Assembly (NCBI RefSeq): GCF_002874965.1
Contig: NZ_CP025624.1
Coordinates: 310,001 to 374,000 of the forward strand
Direction of reading: 5' to 3'
DNA: 64,000 nucleotides
Source: Pseudomonas sp. NC02
Lineage (GTDB): Bacteria > Pseudomonadota > Gammaproteobacteria > Pseudomonadales > Pseudomonadaceae
Shown here piece by piece: positions 5,860 to 16,029 of this stretch; the first letter of the stretch is position 1; the number at the start of each line of letters is the position of its first letter. Below the pieces are notes generated by a model. The model made no database searches, was not told the origin of the DNA, and saw only the letters and a program-made list of their open reading frames with translations. A program made the position numbers and the translations under genes.

Positions 5860-8075
5860 CCGACATTACGTCCTCTACGCCCCACACTCCGGGGCGCGCC
5901 GAGCAGCGGCTGGACGCCGCGATTTCGCGCTTCAATCGCTGGCCCGATACGCTGCGCAAAGTGCTGGTGGTGATCAGTTGTGTGGTCGGCACCTTGCTGT
6001 TGGTGAGCATTGTCAGCGCCCCGCTGGACCTCTACAGCCAATGCCTGTTTGCCGCCGTGTGCTTCCTTGCGGTGCTGGTGCTGCGCAAGATTCCCGGGCG
6101 CATGGCGATCCTCGCGCTGGTGGTGTTGTCGCTGGTGGCGTCGCTGCGCTACATGTACTGGCGGCTGACTTCCACCCTGGGTTTTGAAACCTGGCTCGAC
6201 ATGCTGTTCGGCTACGGCCTGGTGCTCGCCGAGCTGTACGCGCTGGTGGTGCTGATCTTCGGCTACGTGCAAACCGCCTGGCCGCTGCGCCGCGAGCCGG
6301 TGTGGCTCAAGACCGAACCGTCGGAGTGGCCCACCGTCGACGTGTTCATCCCGACCTACAACGAGGCGTTGAGCATCGTCAAACTGACCATCTTCGCCGC
6401 CCAGGCGATGGACTGGCCCAAGGACAAGTTGCGCGTCCACGTGCTCGACGATGGCCGTCGCGACGACTTCCGCGATTTCTGCCGCAAGATCGGCGTGAAC
6501 TACATCCGCCGCGACAACAATTTCCACGCCAAGGCCGGCAACCTCAATGAAGCGTTGAAGGTCACCGACGGCGAGTACATCGCGCTGTTCGACGCCGACC
6601 ACGTGCCGACCCGTTCCTTCCTGCAAGTCAGCCTCGGCTGGTTCCTCAAGGACCCCAAGCTGGCGATGCTGCAAACGCCGCACTTCTTCTTTTCACCCGA
6701 CCCGTTTGAAAAGAACCTCGACACCTTCCGCGCCGTGCCCAACGAGGGCGAGTTGTTCTACGGCCTGGTGCAGGACGGCAACGACCTGTGGAACGCGACG
6801 TTCTTCTGCGGCTCGTGTGCGGTGATCCGCCGCAAGCCCTTGCTGGAAATCGGCGGCGTGGCCGTCGAGACCGTCACCGAAGACGCCCACACCGCGCTCA
6901 AGCTCAACCGCCTGGGCTACAACACCGCTTACCTGGCGATCCCGCAAGCCGCGGGCCTGGCCACCGAAAGCCTGTCACGCCACATCAACCAGCGCATCCG
7001 TTGGGCGCGGGGCATGGCGCAGATTTTCCGCACCGACAATCCGCTGCTGGGCAAAGGCCTGAAGTGGGGCCAGCGCATCTGCTACGCCAACGCTATGCTG
7101 CACTTCTTCTATGGCTTGCCGCGGCTGGTGTTCCTCACCGCGCCGCTGGCCTACCTGATTTTCGGCGCGCAGATTTTCCACGCCTCGGCGCTGATGATTG
7201 TCGCCTATGTGTTGCCCCACCTCGTGCATTCGAGCCTGACCAACTCGCGGATCCAGGGGCGCTTCCGCCACTCGTTCTGGAACGAGGTCTACGAGACCGT
7301 ACTGGCCTGGTACATCTTGCCGCCGGTATTGGTTGCATTGGTCAACCCCAAGGCGGGCGGCTTCAACGTCACCGACAAGGGCGGAATCATCGACAAGCAA
7401 TTCTTCGACTGGAAACTCGCCCGGCCGTACCTGGTACTGCTGGCGGTGAACCTGGTCGGGCTGTGCTTCGGTCTTTATCAGTTGATCTGGGGCGACGAGT
7501 CCACCGCGGTCACCGTGGCGATCAACCTGACCTGGACCCTCTACAACCTGATCATCACCAGCGCTGCAGTGGCGGTGGCTTCCGAAGCGCGGCAAGTGCG
7601 CTCCGAGCCGCGGGTCAGCGCGAAATTGCCGGTCAGTGTGATCTGCGCCGACGGTCGTGTGCTCAAAGGCACGACCCAGGATTTCTCGCAGAACGGCTTC
7701 GGCCTGATCCTCGCCGACGGGCACCAGATTGCCCGGGGCGAACAGTTGCAGTTGGTGCTGTCGCGCAACGGACAAGACAGCCTGTTCCAGGCGCGGGTGG
7801 TGTTCAGCAAGGGCGCGCAGATTGGCGCGCAATTCGATGCACTGTCCCTGCGCCAACAAAGCGAACTGGTACGCCTGACGTTTTCCCGCGCCGACACCTG
7901 GGCCGCGAGTTGGGGTGCCGGCCAGCCCGATACACCGTTGTCAGCCCTGCGTGAAGTCGGTGCCATCGGCATCGGCGGCCTGTTTACCCTGGGTCGCGCC
8001 ACGCTGCATGAATTGCGTCTGGCCCTGCGCCGCACTCCCTCACAACCGCTCGATACGCTGATGGACAAGCCATGA
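5856..8075 (+). CDS. wssB: WssB, cellulose synthase catalytic subunit (BcsA)
   Basis: A 739-residue inner-membrane family-2 glycosyltransferase that polymerises UDP-glucose into beta-1,4-glucan and extrudes it through its own membrane channel. Visible catalytic motifs are DDG (198-200), DAD (246-248), TED (341-343) and QRIRW (379-383). Membrane segments lie on both sides (about 35-145 and 410-570). A C-terminal PilZ domain has RSEPR (582-586) and DFSQNG (609-614), the di-cyclic-GMP binding signature, so activity is gated by c-di-GMP. The start at 5856 overlaps the wssA stop. A longer in-frame start (5817) would lie inside wssA and is not needed. Confidence 0.97.
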   Translation: MTDITSSTPHTPGRAEQRLDAAISRFNRWPDTLRKVLVVISCVVGTLLLVSIVSAPLDLYSQCLFAAVCFLAVLVLRKIPGRMAILALVVLSLVASLRYMYWRLTSTLGFETWLDMLFGYGLVLAELYALVVLIFGYVQTAWPLRREPVWLKTEPSEWPTVDVFIPTYNEALSIVKLTIFAAQAMDWPKDKLRVHVLDDGRRDDFRDFCRKIGVNYIRRDNNFHAKAGNLNEALKVTDGEYIALFDADHVPTRSFLQVSLGWFLKDPKLAMLQTPHFFFSPDPFEKNLDTFRAVPNEGELFYGLVQDGNDLWNATFFCGSCAVIRRKPLLEIGGVAVETVTEDAHTALKLNRLGYNTAYLAIPQAAGLATESLSRHINQRIRWARGMAQIFRTDNPLLGKGLKWGQRICYANAMLHFFYGLPRLVFLTAPLAYLIFGAQIFHASALMIVAYVLPHLVHSSLTNSRIQGRFRHSFWNEVYETVLAWYILPPVLVALVNPKAGGFNVTDKGGIIDKQFFDWKLARPYLVLLAVNLVGLCFGLYQLIWGDESTAVTVAINLTWTLYNLIITSAAVAVASEARQVRSEPRVSAKLPVSVICADGRVLKGTTQDFSQNGFGLILADGHQIARGEQLQLVLSRNGQDSLFQARVVFSKGAQIGAQFDALSLRQQSELVRLTFSRADTWAASWGAGQPDTPLSALREVGAIGIGGLFTLGRATLHELRLALRRTPSQPLDTLMDKP

Positions 8076-10330
8076 CTTCCACACTATTTGCCCGCCCGCA
8101 GTCGCGCGGCGTGCTCGCGCTGATGATCGCTTCGCTGCTGGGCCTGGGCTCGCAGGCACAGGCCGCTGCACCCGCTGTTGCGGTGCAGAGCACTGACGAC
8201 GGCTACAGCCTGACCCTCAAGCAACTGGGCCGTCGCGACACCATGAACCTGCAAGGCGTGGAAGCGTCCGACAGCGTCAACTTCGACATCCGTGCCGATG
8301 AAGTGGTGAAGGGCGCGCAACTGTTGCTCAAGTACAGCTACTCGCCGGCGCTGCTGGCGGACCTGTCGCAGATCAACGTGCTGGTCAACGACGAAGTCGC
8401 CGCCAGCCTGCCGCTGCCCAAAGAGGGCGCAGGTATCCAGCAGGAAAAACTGGTGCAGATTCCGGCGCACCTGATCACCGAATTCAACCGCTTGAGCCTG
8501 CAGTTCATCGGCCACTACACCATGTCCTGTGAAGACCCGCTGCACAGCAGCCTGTGGGCCAAGATCAGCAACAGCAGCGAGCTGAAAGTGCAGGTGCAGC
8601 CGATCGTCTTGAAAGACGACCTGTCGGTGCTGCCGCTGCCGTTCTTCGACAAGCGCGATGCGCGCCAGGTCAGCCTGCCGTTCGTGTTTGCCAGCGCGCC
8701 GGACAATGCCGCGCTGGAAGCTGCCGGTGCGCTGTCGTCGTGGGTAGGCGGCTTGGCCAGCTACCGGGGTGCGACGTTCCCGACCACCCTTGGCGAGATT
8801 CCGGCCAAGGGCAACGCCATCGTGCTGGTGCAAAGTACCCAGGCTGTGGATGTACACGGTGTGGCGGTCCCTGAGCCTAAAGGGCCGACCCTGACCCTGA
8901 TCACCAACCCCAACGACCCGAATGGCAAGCTGCTGATCGTCTCCGGCCGTGATGGCGCCGAACTCAAGCGTGCCGCCACCGCCGTGGTGCTGGGCAACCC
9001 GGTGTTGACCGGCAACAGCGTGGTCATCACCAGGCTCGACACCCTGGCCCCGCGCAGCCCTTACGACGCGCCGAACTGGCTGCCCAGCAACCGTCCGGTA
9101 CGCCTTGGCGAGCTGGTAGAACTGAAAAAACTCAACGTCTCCGGCTACAACCCGGGCCCGATCAGCGTCGACCTGCGCCTGCCGCCCGACCTGTTCAACT
9201 GGCGTGAAGAGGGCGTGCCGCTCAACGTCAAATACCGCTACACGCCGCAGCAGGTGTCCACCAACTCCTCCTTGCTGATCGGCCTGAATGACCAGTTCAT
9301 GAAGTCTGTCGCGTTGCCGTCGGTGAGCAACCTGGGCGGCGGGCAGAGCCTGCTGGACCAGCTGAAGAAAGACGAAACCCTGCCCCGTGAAGTGACGACC
9401 CTGTTGCCGATCAGCTCGGCTTCGCCCAAGTCCAAGCTGCAACTGCGCTTCATGTACGACTACATCAAGGAAGGCGAATGCCGGGACATCATCGTCGACA
9501 ACATGCGCGGTGCGATTGACCCGGACTCGAGCCTGGACCTGAGCAGCTACCAGCACTTTATCGCCATGCCGAACCTCGGCGTGTTCAACGATTCCGGCTT
9601 CCCGTTCACTCGCCTGGCTGACCTTTCGGAGTCGGCGGTGGTGATGCCGGACAACGTCGGCACCGATGAATTGAGCGCCTACCTGACTGTGATGGGCCGC
9701 TTCGGCGAGTCCACCGGCTACCCGGCCACCGCCGTCAAAGTGGTGCAGGCCAAAGACGTGCAAAGCGTTGCCGACAAAGACCTGCTGGTGCTCGCCACCG
9801 GCGGCAACCAGCCGCTGCTGCAGCAATGGCAGCAATACCTGCCGGCCACCAGTGACGGCCTGCAGCACCACTTCTTGTTGTCTGACCTGCCACGTTATGT
9901 GCGCAGCTGGATCAGCCCGGACGCCGCGGCCAACCAGCATACGGCCAATGCCGGCATCACCTTCAGCGGCCTGAGCAACAGCACCTGGTTCGCCGGCTTC
10001 CAATCACCGCTCAAGGCCGGGCGCAGCGTGGTGCTGATCGCCAGCAACCAGCCTCAGGGCCTGCTTGAAGCGACCTCGGCGCTGATTGGCGGTGACGACT
10101 ACAAAGACTCGATCCAGGGCAGCCTGGCGGTGGTGCAGGGCACGCAGATCAGCTCGTTGGTCGCGGACCAGCAGTACTACGTCGGCGACCTGAACTACTT
10201 CAAATTCATGCAATGGCAGCTGTCCCAGAACCTGGGCTGGATGCTGGCGATTACCTTCCTGGGGCTGCTGGTGCTGACCTGCCTGATCTACCTGGCACTG
10301 CGTGCCCGTGCAAAACGGCGGTTGGCATGA
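8072..10330 (+). CDS. wssC: WssC, periplasmic cellulose synthase subunit (BcsB)
   Basis: A 752-residue BcsB-family protein. It has a signal peptide (cleavage after the QAQAA region, about residue 30), a long periplasmic part with carbohydrate-binding and flavodoxin-like modules, and one C-terminal membrane helix (MLAITFLGLLVLTCLIYLAL) ending in a basic tail. The family's tail helix docks on BcsA and is needed for catalysis, while the periplasmic part guides the glucan. It starts in an ATGA overlap with wssB and overlaps wssD in the same way, so translation is coupled. Confidence 0.96.
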   Translation: MTSTLFARPQSRGVLALMIASLLGLGSQAQAAAPAVAVQSTDDGYSLTLKQLGRRDTMNLQGVEASDSVNFDIRADEVVKGAQLLLKYSYSPALLADLSQINVLVNDEVAASLPLPKEGAGIQQEKLVQIPAHLITEFNRLSLQFIGHYTMSCEDPLHSSLWAKISNSSELKVQVQPIVLKDDLSVLPLPFFDKRDARQVSLPFVFASAPDNAALEAAGALSSWVGGLASYRGATFPTTLGEIPAKGNAIVLVQSTQAVDVHGVAVPEPKGPTLTLITNPNDPNGKLLIVSGRDGAELKRAATAVVLGNPVLTGNSVVITRLDTLAPRSPYDAPNWLPSNRPVRLGELVELKKLNVSGYNPGPISVDLRLPPDLFNWREEGVPLNVKYRYTPQQVSTNSSLLIGLNDQFMKSVALPSVSNLGGGQSLLDQLKKDETLPREVTTLLPISSASPKSKLQLRFMYDYIKEGECRDIIVDNMRGAIDPDSSLDLSSYQHFIAMPNLGVFNDSGFPFTRLADLSESAVVMPDNVGTDELSAYLTVMGRFGESTGYPATAVKVVQAKDVQSVADKDLLVLATGGNQPLLQQWQQYLPATSDGLQHHFLLSDLPRYVRSWISPDAAANQHTANAGITFSGLSNSTWFAGFQSPLKAGRSVVLIASNQPQGLLEATSALIGGDDYKDSIQGSLAVVQGTQISSLVADQQYYVGDLNYFKFMQWQLSQNLGWMLAITFLGLLVLTCLIYLALRARAKRRLA

Positions 10331-11523
10331 ACCCTTTGCGTAGCGCGATCCTGGCGGTGATTGGCAGCACATTGCTTGCCGGTGCCGCCCAGGCACAGAC
10401 CTGCGATTGGCCGCTGTGGCAGAACTATGCCAAGCGCTTTATCCAGGACGATGGCCGGGTGTTGAACTCGTCCATGAAGCCGACGGAAAGCAGCTCGGAA
10501 GGGCAGTCGTACGCGATGTTCTTTGCCCTGGTGGGCAACGACCGGGCGACCTTCGACAAGCTCTGGACCTGGACCAAGTCCAACATGGCGGGCGCCGACA
10601 TCGGCCAGAACCTGCCGGCCTGGCTGTGGGGCAAGCGTGACGATGGCAAGTGGGGCGCGATCGACAGCAACTCCGCCAGCGACGCCGATTTGTGGATGGC
10701 CTATGCGTTGCTTGAAGCCGCGCGCGTGTGGAACGCACCGCAGTACCGCAGCGACGCGCAACTGGTGTTGGCCAACGTTGAACGCAACCTGATCGTGCGC
10801 GTACCGGGCCTGGGCAAGATGCTGTTGCCGGGGCCGGTAGGCTATGCACACGCGGGTGGCCTGTGGCGCTTCAACCCCAGCTATCAAGTACTGCCGCAAC
10901 TGCGCCGTTTTGCAAAAGAGCGCCCGAACGCCGGCTGGAACGAAGTGGCCGAGAGCAACGCGAAGATGCTCGCCGACCTGCCGAGCAATCCCCATGGCCT
11001 GGCGGCCAACTGGGTCGGTTATCGCGCCACCAGCGCGAACACCGGGCTGTTTATCGTCGACCCGTTTTCCGATGACCTGGGCAGCTACGACGCGATCCGC
11101 ACTTACCTCTGGGCCGGCATGACCGCCAAGAGCGACCCGCTGGCCGCGCCGATGCTCAAGGCCTTGGGCGGGATTTCCCGTGCCACTGCTGCGTCGGTCA
11201 GCGGTTATCCACCGGAGAAAGTCCACGTGCTGACCGGTGAAGTCGAGAAAAACAACGGCTACACGCCGACGGGTTTCTCGGCCTCCACCATGGCCTTCTT
11301 CCAGGCCCGGGGCGAAACCGCCCTGGCGCAATTGCAAAAGCAGAAAGTCGACGACGCCCTTGCCAAGGCGCTCGCGCCTTCGGCCCCGGACAGCGCCCAG
11401 CCGATTTACTACGACTACATGCTCAGCCTGTTCGGCCAGGGCTTCGCTGATCAAAAGTACCGTTTCGAACAAGACGGCACGGTGAAATTATCCTGGGAGT
11501 CTGCATGCGCCGTCACACGCTAG
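10327..11523 (+). CDS. wssD: WssD, endo-1,4-beta-glucanase (BcsZ, GH8)
   Basis: A 398-residue glycoside hydrolase family 8 enzyme with a signal peptide (about residues 1-24, AQAQ). SEGQSYAM (57-64) contains the expected catalytic acid Glu58, and DADLWMAYAL (119-128) contains the acidic residue of the second motif. BcsZ enzymes trim or edit nascent cellulose in the periplasm and affect yield and export rather than nutrition. Its last 19 nt overlap the start of wssE in another frame. Confidence 0.95.
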   Translation: MNPLRSAILAVIGSTLLAGAAQAQTCDWPLWQNYAKRFIQDDGRVLNSSMKPTESSSEGQSYAMFFALVGNDRATFDKLWTWTKSNMAGADIGQNLPAWLWGKRDDGKWGAIDSNSASDADLWMAYALLEAARVWNAPQYRSDAQLVLANVERNLIVRVPGLGKMLLPGPVGYAHAGGLWRFNPSYQVLPQLRRFAKERPNAGWNEVAESNAKMLADLPSNPHGLAANWVGYRATSANTGLFIVDPFSDDLGSYDAIRTYLWAGMTAKSDPLAAPMLKALGGISRATAASVSGYPPEKVHVLTGEVEKNNGYTPTGFSASTMAFFQARGETALAQLQKQKVDDALAKALAPSAPDSAQPIYYDYMLSLFGQGFADQKYRFEQDGTVKLSWESACAVTR

Positions 11524-14500
11524 CCATTGCGATTCTGGCGGCCCTGGCTTCCAGCGCCAGCTTTGCCGAAACCACTGACCCGCAAAGCCTGCTGATCGAG
11601 CAGGGCTATTACTGGCAGTCGAAAAAGAACCCGGAACGCGCCCTCGAGACCTGGCAGAAACTGCTGCGCCTGAGCCCTGAACAGCCGGATGCGCTGTACG
11701 GCATCGGCTTGATCCAGGTGCAACAACAGCGTCCGGCCGAAGCGCAAAAGTACCTGGCCCGCCTGCAGGCGTTGAGCCCGGTACCGCGCCAGGCCTTGCT
11801 GCTGGAGCAGGACATCACCGTCAACATCCCGGCCAACGCCAAGTTGCTGGAACAGGCCCGTGAACTCGGCGAGCCTGAAGAAGAGCGCGAACAAGCGGTG
11901 GCGCTGTATCGCCAGATCTTCCAGGGGCGCCAGCCCCAGGGCCTGCTTGCCCGCGAGTATTACAACACCCTGGGCTTCACGCCCAAGGGCACGAACGAGG
12001 CCATCGCCGGCTTGCAGCGTTTGTCCCGCGAGCGGCCGAACGACCCGATTGTGGCGCTGTTCCTGGCCAAGCATCTGGCGCGTAACCCGGCCACCCGCGC
12101 CGACGGCATCCGCGCCCTGGCCAAGCTGGCACCGAACAACGACGTGGGCGGCAACGCCGATGAAACCTGGCGCTTTGCGCTGATCTGGCTCGGCCCGCCG
12201 AAGAGCGACCAGGTGCCGTTGTTCCAGCAGTTTCTGGCTGCGCATCCGGACGACAGCGAAATCCGTGCGCTGATGAACAAGGGCATTGCCCAAGGCAAGA
12301 CCGGCGCCGGTTGGCAGCGTGATCCGCAGATGACCAAGGCGTTCAAGGCGCTGGATGATGGCGACCTGAAAACCGCCGAGCCGCTATTGGCGGCGCGCCT
12401 CAATGAAAAATCCAATGACGTCGATGCCCTCGGCGGCATGGGCGTGCTGCGTCAACAGCAGCAGCGTTTCAGCGAGGCTGAAAGCTACCTGGTTCAGGCC
12501 ACCCGTTTGCCGGGTGGCGCGGCATGGCAGTCGGCGCTCAATGATGTGCGCTACTGGAACCTGCTCAACCAGGCCCGTGACGCCCAGCGTGGCGGGCGCG
12601 GCAGCCAGGCCCGCGACCTGGTGGCCCAGGCCGAACGCTTGAACCCTGGCCAGCCCGGCGCTGCCGTGGCACTGGCGGGTTTCCAGGCCCAGGACAATCA
12701 GTTCGACACCGCCGAAGCCGGCTACCGCAAAGTGCTCGCCCGTCATCCTGGCGACCCGGACGCGCTGAGCGGCTTGATCAACGTGCTGTCCCAATCGGGG
12801 CAGCCGGAAGAAGCCTTGAAGCTGATCGACTCGGTGTCGCCCGCCGAGCGCGCGAAGTTCGCGCCGAGTGTGAAAATCACCGCGTTGCGCGCTACCCAGG
12901 TCGGCAAGCTGGCCGAGCAGCGGGGCGATTTGAAAGCCGCGCAAGCCGCCTACAAACAAGCCCTTGATGCCGACCCGGAAAACCCGTGGACGCGCTTCGC
13001 CCTGGCGCGCATTTACCTGCGCGACGGCCAGATTCGCAACGCCCGTGCCTTGATCGACGGCTTGCTGGCCAAGCAGCCGAACCAGCCGGACGCGCTGTAC
13101 ACCAGCACGCTGCTGTCGGCGGAGCTGGGTGAGTGGAAAAAGGCTGAAGAGACCCTGGCGCGTATCCCTGCGGGGCAACGTACCGCTGACATGAACGAGC
13201 TGGGTATCGATATCGCGCTGCACAAGCAGACCGACATCGCCATCGAGACCGCCCGCCGTGGCCAACGCCCGGAAGCCCTCGCGCTGCTGGGCCGCAGTGA
13301 AGCCATGACCCGGCAGAAGCCTGAGCGCCTGGCGGTGCTGGCGGCCGCTTATGTGGAAGTCGGCGCGACGCAGCAGGGCCTGGATATCATGCAGAAGGTT
13401 CTGGATAACAATCCGAACCCGACTGTCGACCAGAAACTGCTGTACGCCAATGTGCTGCTCAAGGCTAACCACTACACCGAGGCGGGCGACATCCTGCGTG
13501 AAGTGCAGGGCAAGCCGCTGAGTGAAACCGGTCGCCAGCGTTACGACGATTTGATCTACCTGTACCGGGTCAAACAGGCTGATGCCCTGCGTGAGAAAAA
13601 CGACCTGGTCGCGGCCTACGACATGCTGTCGCCGGCCCTTGCCCAGCGTCCCAACGACGCAATGGCGGTAGGTGCCCTGGCGCGGATGTACGCGGCCAGC
13701 GGCAATAGCAAAAAGGCCATGGAGCTTTATGCGCCGCTGATTCAGCAGAACCCGAACAACGCTCGCCTGCAACTGGGCCTGGCGGATATCGCGCTGCAAG
13801 GCCGTGATCGTGGCCTGGCGGAAAGCGCCAGTGAAAAGGCGCTGTCCCTGGAACCGGGCAACCCCGAGATCCTCACCTCGGCTGCGCGCATCTATCAGGG
13901 GCTGGGCAAGAACAACGAAGCCGCTGCACTGCTGCGCAAGGCGTTGGCGATTGAGAACAGCCAGAAGAGCCAGACGCAATTGGCTCAGGCCGGCTCCCAG
14001 AGCGCGCCTTACAACCCCTTCGTCGGCTTGCCGGGCCAGCGTCGCCAGGTCACCGACCTGACCGTTGCCGGCGCCGTGCCGCCGCCGATTGATGCACCGA
14101 CCAATGTCGTGCCGGACAATGCCCTGGCAGCCTCCGCGCGTCCGGCGTCGAACAACTGGAACGAGCCGTTCGAGCCACCGTCGAGCATTGCTGCACTCGA
14201 CACCGCCAACCTCAGCCCGGCACGTCGTGCGCTGGATACGATCCTGCGGGATCGCACCGGTTACCTGGTGCAGGGCTTGAGCGTTCGCAGCAACAATGGC
14301 GAAAGCGGCTTGAGCAAAATCACTGACGTCGAGGCGCCGTTTGAAGCGCGGATGCCGGTGGGTGATCTGAACGTTGCGCTGCGCGTGACGCCGGTGCACT
14401 TGAGCGCTGGTAGCGTAAGCGACGATGCCTTGTCACGTTTTGGCAAGGGCACCCCGAAACCGGCCGGCTCGCAGAGCGACACCGGTGTAGGTCTCGCTGT

Positions 14501-15341
14501 GGCGGTGGAAGATCCGGACAAGGGGCTCAAGGCTGACGTCGGTGTTAGTCCGCTGGGCTTTACTTACAGTACCGTGGTCGGTGGCGTCAGTGTGGCCCGA
14601 CCGTTTGAAGCCAATTCGAACTTCCGTTATGGCGTCAATGTATCCCGGCGTCCGGTCACCGATAGCGTGACGTCCTTTGCGGGTTCTAAAGACGGCGATG
14701 GGAATAAGTGGGGCGGCGTCACCGCCAATGGTGGCCGTGGCGAGTTGAGCTATGACAACCAGAAACTTGGTGTGTACGGCTATGGTTCGTTGCACGAATT
14801 GCTGGGCAATCACGTCGATGACAACACCCGTCTGGAATTGGGGAGCGGCATCTACTGGTACCTGCGCAACAACCCGTCCGACACCCTGACGTTAGGTATC
14901 AGTGGCTCGGCCATGGGCTTCAGTGAGAACCAGGGTTTCTACACCTACCGCCAAGGCGGGTACTTCAGTCCGCAACGCTTCTTCTCTCTAGGTGTTCCGG
15001 TGCGTTGGGCCCAGAGTTTTGACCGTTTCAGCTACCAGATAAAGAGCTCGGTGGGTGTGCAGCATATCGAGCAAGATGGCGTCGCTTATTTTCCAGGCCA
15101 CAAAGAGCTGGGTAATCAAGCATACGACTCCAGCAGCAAGACCGGCATCGGCTACAGCTTCAATGCCGCCGCCGAATACCGCCTCAGCTCGCGCTTTTAC
15201 CTGGGTGGCGAAGTCGGTCTCGACAACGCCCAGGACTATCGTCAGTACGTCGGTAACGCCTACCTGCGCTACTTGTTTGAAGACCTGAGCGGGCCTATGC
15301 CCTTGCCGGTCAGTCCGTACCGTTCCCCTTATTCGAATTGA
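11505..15341 (+). CDS. wssE: WssE, TPR scaffold and outer-membrane cellulose exporter (BcsC)
   Basis: A 1278-residue protein with a signal peptide (ASSASFA), a very long array of tetratricopeptide repeats (roughly 25-800, with repeated A..Y/G..LA..P patterns), a proline/alanine-rich linker, and a C-terminal beta-barrel domain (about 930-1278, ending in alternating aromatic strands such as AYLRYLF). The TPR part spans the periplasm and the barrel forms the exit pore. The start lies 19 nt inside wssD. The size matches BcsC family members. Confidence 0.95.
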   Translation: MRRHTLAIAILAALASSASFAETTDPQSLLIEQGYYWQSKKNPERALETWQKLLRLSPEQPDALYGIGLIQVQQQRPAEAQKYLARLQALSPVPRQALLLEQDITVNIPANAKLLEQARELGEPEEEREQAVALYRQIFQGRQPQGLLAREYYNTLGFTPKGTNEAIAGLQRLSRERPNDPIVALFLAKHLARNPATRADGIRALAKLAPNNDVGGNADETWRFALIWLGPPKSDQVPLFQQFLAAHPDDSEIRALMNKGIAQGKTGAGWQRDPQMTKAFKALDDGDLKTAEPLLAARLNEKSNDVDALGGMGVLRQQQQRFSEAESYLVQATRLPGGAAWQSALNDVRYWNLLNQARDAQRGGRGSQARDLVAQAERLNPGQPGAAVALAGFQAQDNQFDTAEAGYRKVLARHPGDPDALSGLINVLSQSGQPEEALKLIDSVSPAERAKFAPSVKITALRATQVGKLAEQRGDLKAAQAAYKQALDADPENPWTRFALARIYLRDGQIRNARALIDGLLAKQPNQPDALYTSTLLSAELGEWKKAEETLARIPAGQRTADMNELGIDIALHKQTDIAIETARRGQRPEALALLGRSEAMTRQKPERLAVLAAAYVEVGATQQGLDIMQKVLDNNPNPTVDQKLLYANVLLKANHYTEAGDILREVQGKPLSETGRQRYDDLIYLYRVKQADALREKNDLVAAYDMLSPALAQRPNDAMAVGALARMYAASGNSKKAMELYAPLIQQNPNNARLQLGLADIALQGRDRGLAESASEKALSLEPGNPEILTSAARIYQGLGKNNEAAALLRKALAIENSQKSQTQLAQAGSQSAPYNPFVGLPGQRRQVTDLTVAGAVPPPIDAPTNVVPDNALAASARPASNNWNEPFEPPSSIAALDTANLSPARRALDTILRDRTGYLVQGLSVRSNNGESGLSKITDVEAPFEARMPVGDLNVALRVTPVHLSAGSVSDDALSRFGKGTPKPAGSQSDTGVGLAVAVEDPDKGLKADVGVSPLGFTYSTVVGGVSVARPFEANSNFRYGVNVSRRPVTDSVTSFAGSKDGDGNKWGGVTANGGRGELSYDNQKLGVYGYGSLHELLGNHVDDNTRLELGSGIYWYLRNNPSDTLTLGISGSAMGFSENQGFYTYRQGGYFSPQRFFSLGVPVRWAQSFDRFSYQIKSSVGVQHIEQDGVAYFPGHKELGNQAYDSSSKTGIGYSFNAAAEYRLSSRFYLGGEVGLDNAQDYRQYVGNAYLRYLFEDLSGPMPLPVSPYRSPYSN

Positions 15342-15357
15342 TTGATAGGAGTCATCC

Positions 15358-16029
15358 ATGCCTGTTTCCGCTTCTGCTATTGCCGGCCTGACCCTGCTGG
15401 TATTGGGCGAAAGTCACATGAGCTTTCCTGATTCACTGCTCAACCCGCTGCAGGACAACCTCACCGCCCAGGGCGCCAAGGTTCACTCCATCGGCGCGTG
15501 CGGCGCCGGTGCAGCCGACTGGATCGTGCCGAAGAAAGTCGAGTGCGGTGCCGAGCGCCTGCCGGTTGGCAAGGCCGAGATTTTCGGCAAGAACGCCATG
15601 AGCACCACCCCGATCAAAGACCTGATCGCCAAGGACAAGCCGGACCTGGTGGTGATCATCATCGCCGACACCATGGCCTCGTACCCGGAGCCGCAGTTCC
15701 CGAAAGTCTGGGCCTGGAAAAGCGTGACTTCCCTGACCAAGGCCATCACCGAAACCGGCACCAAGTGCGTGTGGGTTGGGCCGGCGTGGGGCAAGGTCGG
15801 TTCGCAGTACAAGAAGGATGATGCGCGCACCAAGGTGATGTCGCAGTTCCTCGCCACCAACGTGGCGCCGTGCACCTACGTTGACTCGCTGACCTTCTCC
15901 AAGCCGGGCCAGTGGATCACCACCGACGGCCAGCACTTCACCATCGACGGCTACCAGAAGTGGGCCAAGGCGATCGGCGACTCCCTGGCGAAGTTGCCAC
16001 CGGCCGCCGTGGGCAAAGGAGCGCAATAA
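15358..16029 (+). CDS. wssF: WssF, SGNH/GDSL-like protein of cellulose acetylation
   Basis: A 223-residue exported or membrane-anchored protein. After a hydrophobic N-terminus the first SGNH block reads GESHMS (17-22), with Ser19 as candidate nucleophile. Near the end DGQHFTIDGYQKWA supplies the Asp-x-x-His pair. WssF is known to be needed for normal cellulose acetylation in SBW25. It may hand acetyl groups on or set their number. It is 17 nt after wssE and overlaps wssG (TAATG). Confidence 0.85.
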   Translation: MPVSASAIAGLTLLVLGESHMSFPDSLLNPLQDNLTAQGAKVHSIGACGAGAADWIVPKKVECGAERLPVGKAEIFGKNAMSTTPIKDLIAKDKPDLVVIIIADTMASYPEPQFPKVWAWKSVTSLTKAITETGTKCVWVGPAWGKVGSQYKKDDARTKVMSQFLATNVAPCTYVDSLTFSKPGQWITTDGQHFTIDGYQKWAKAIGDSLAKLPPAAVGKGAQ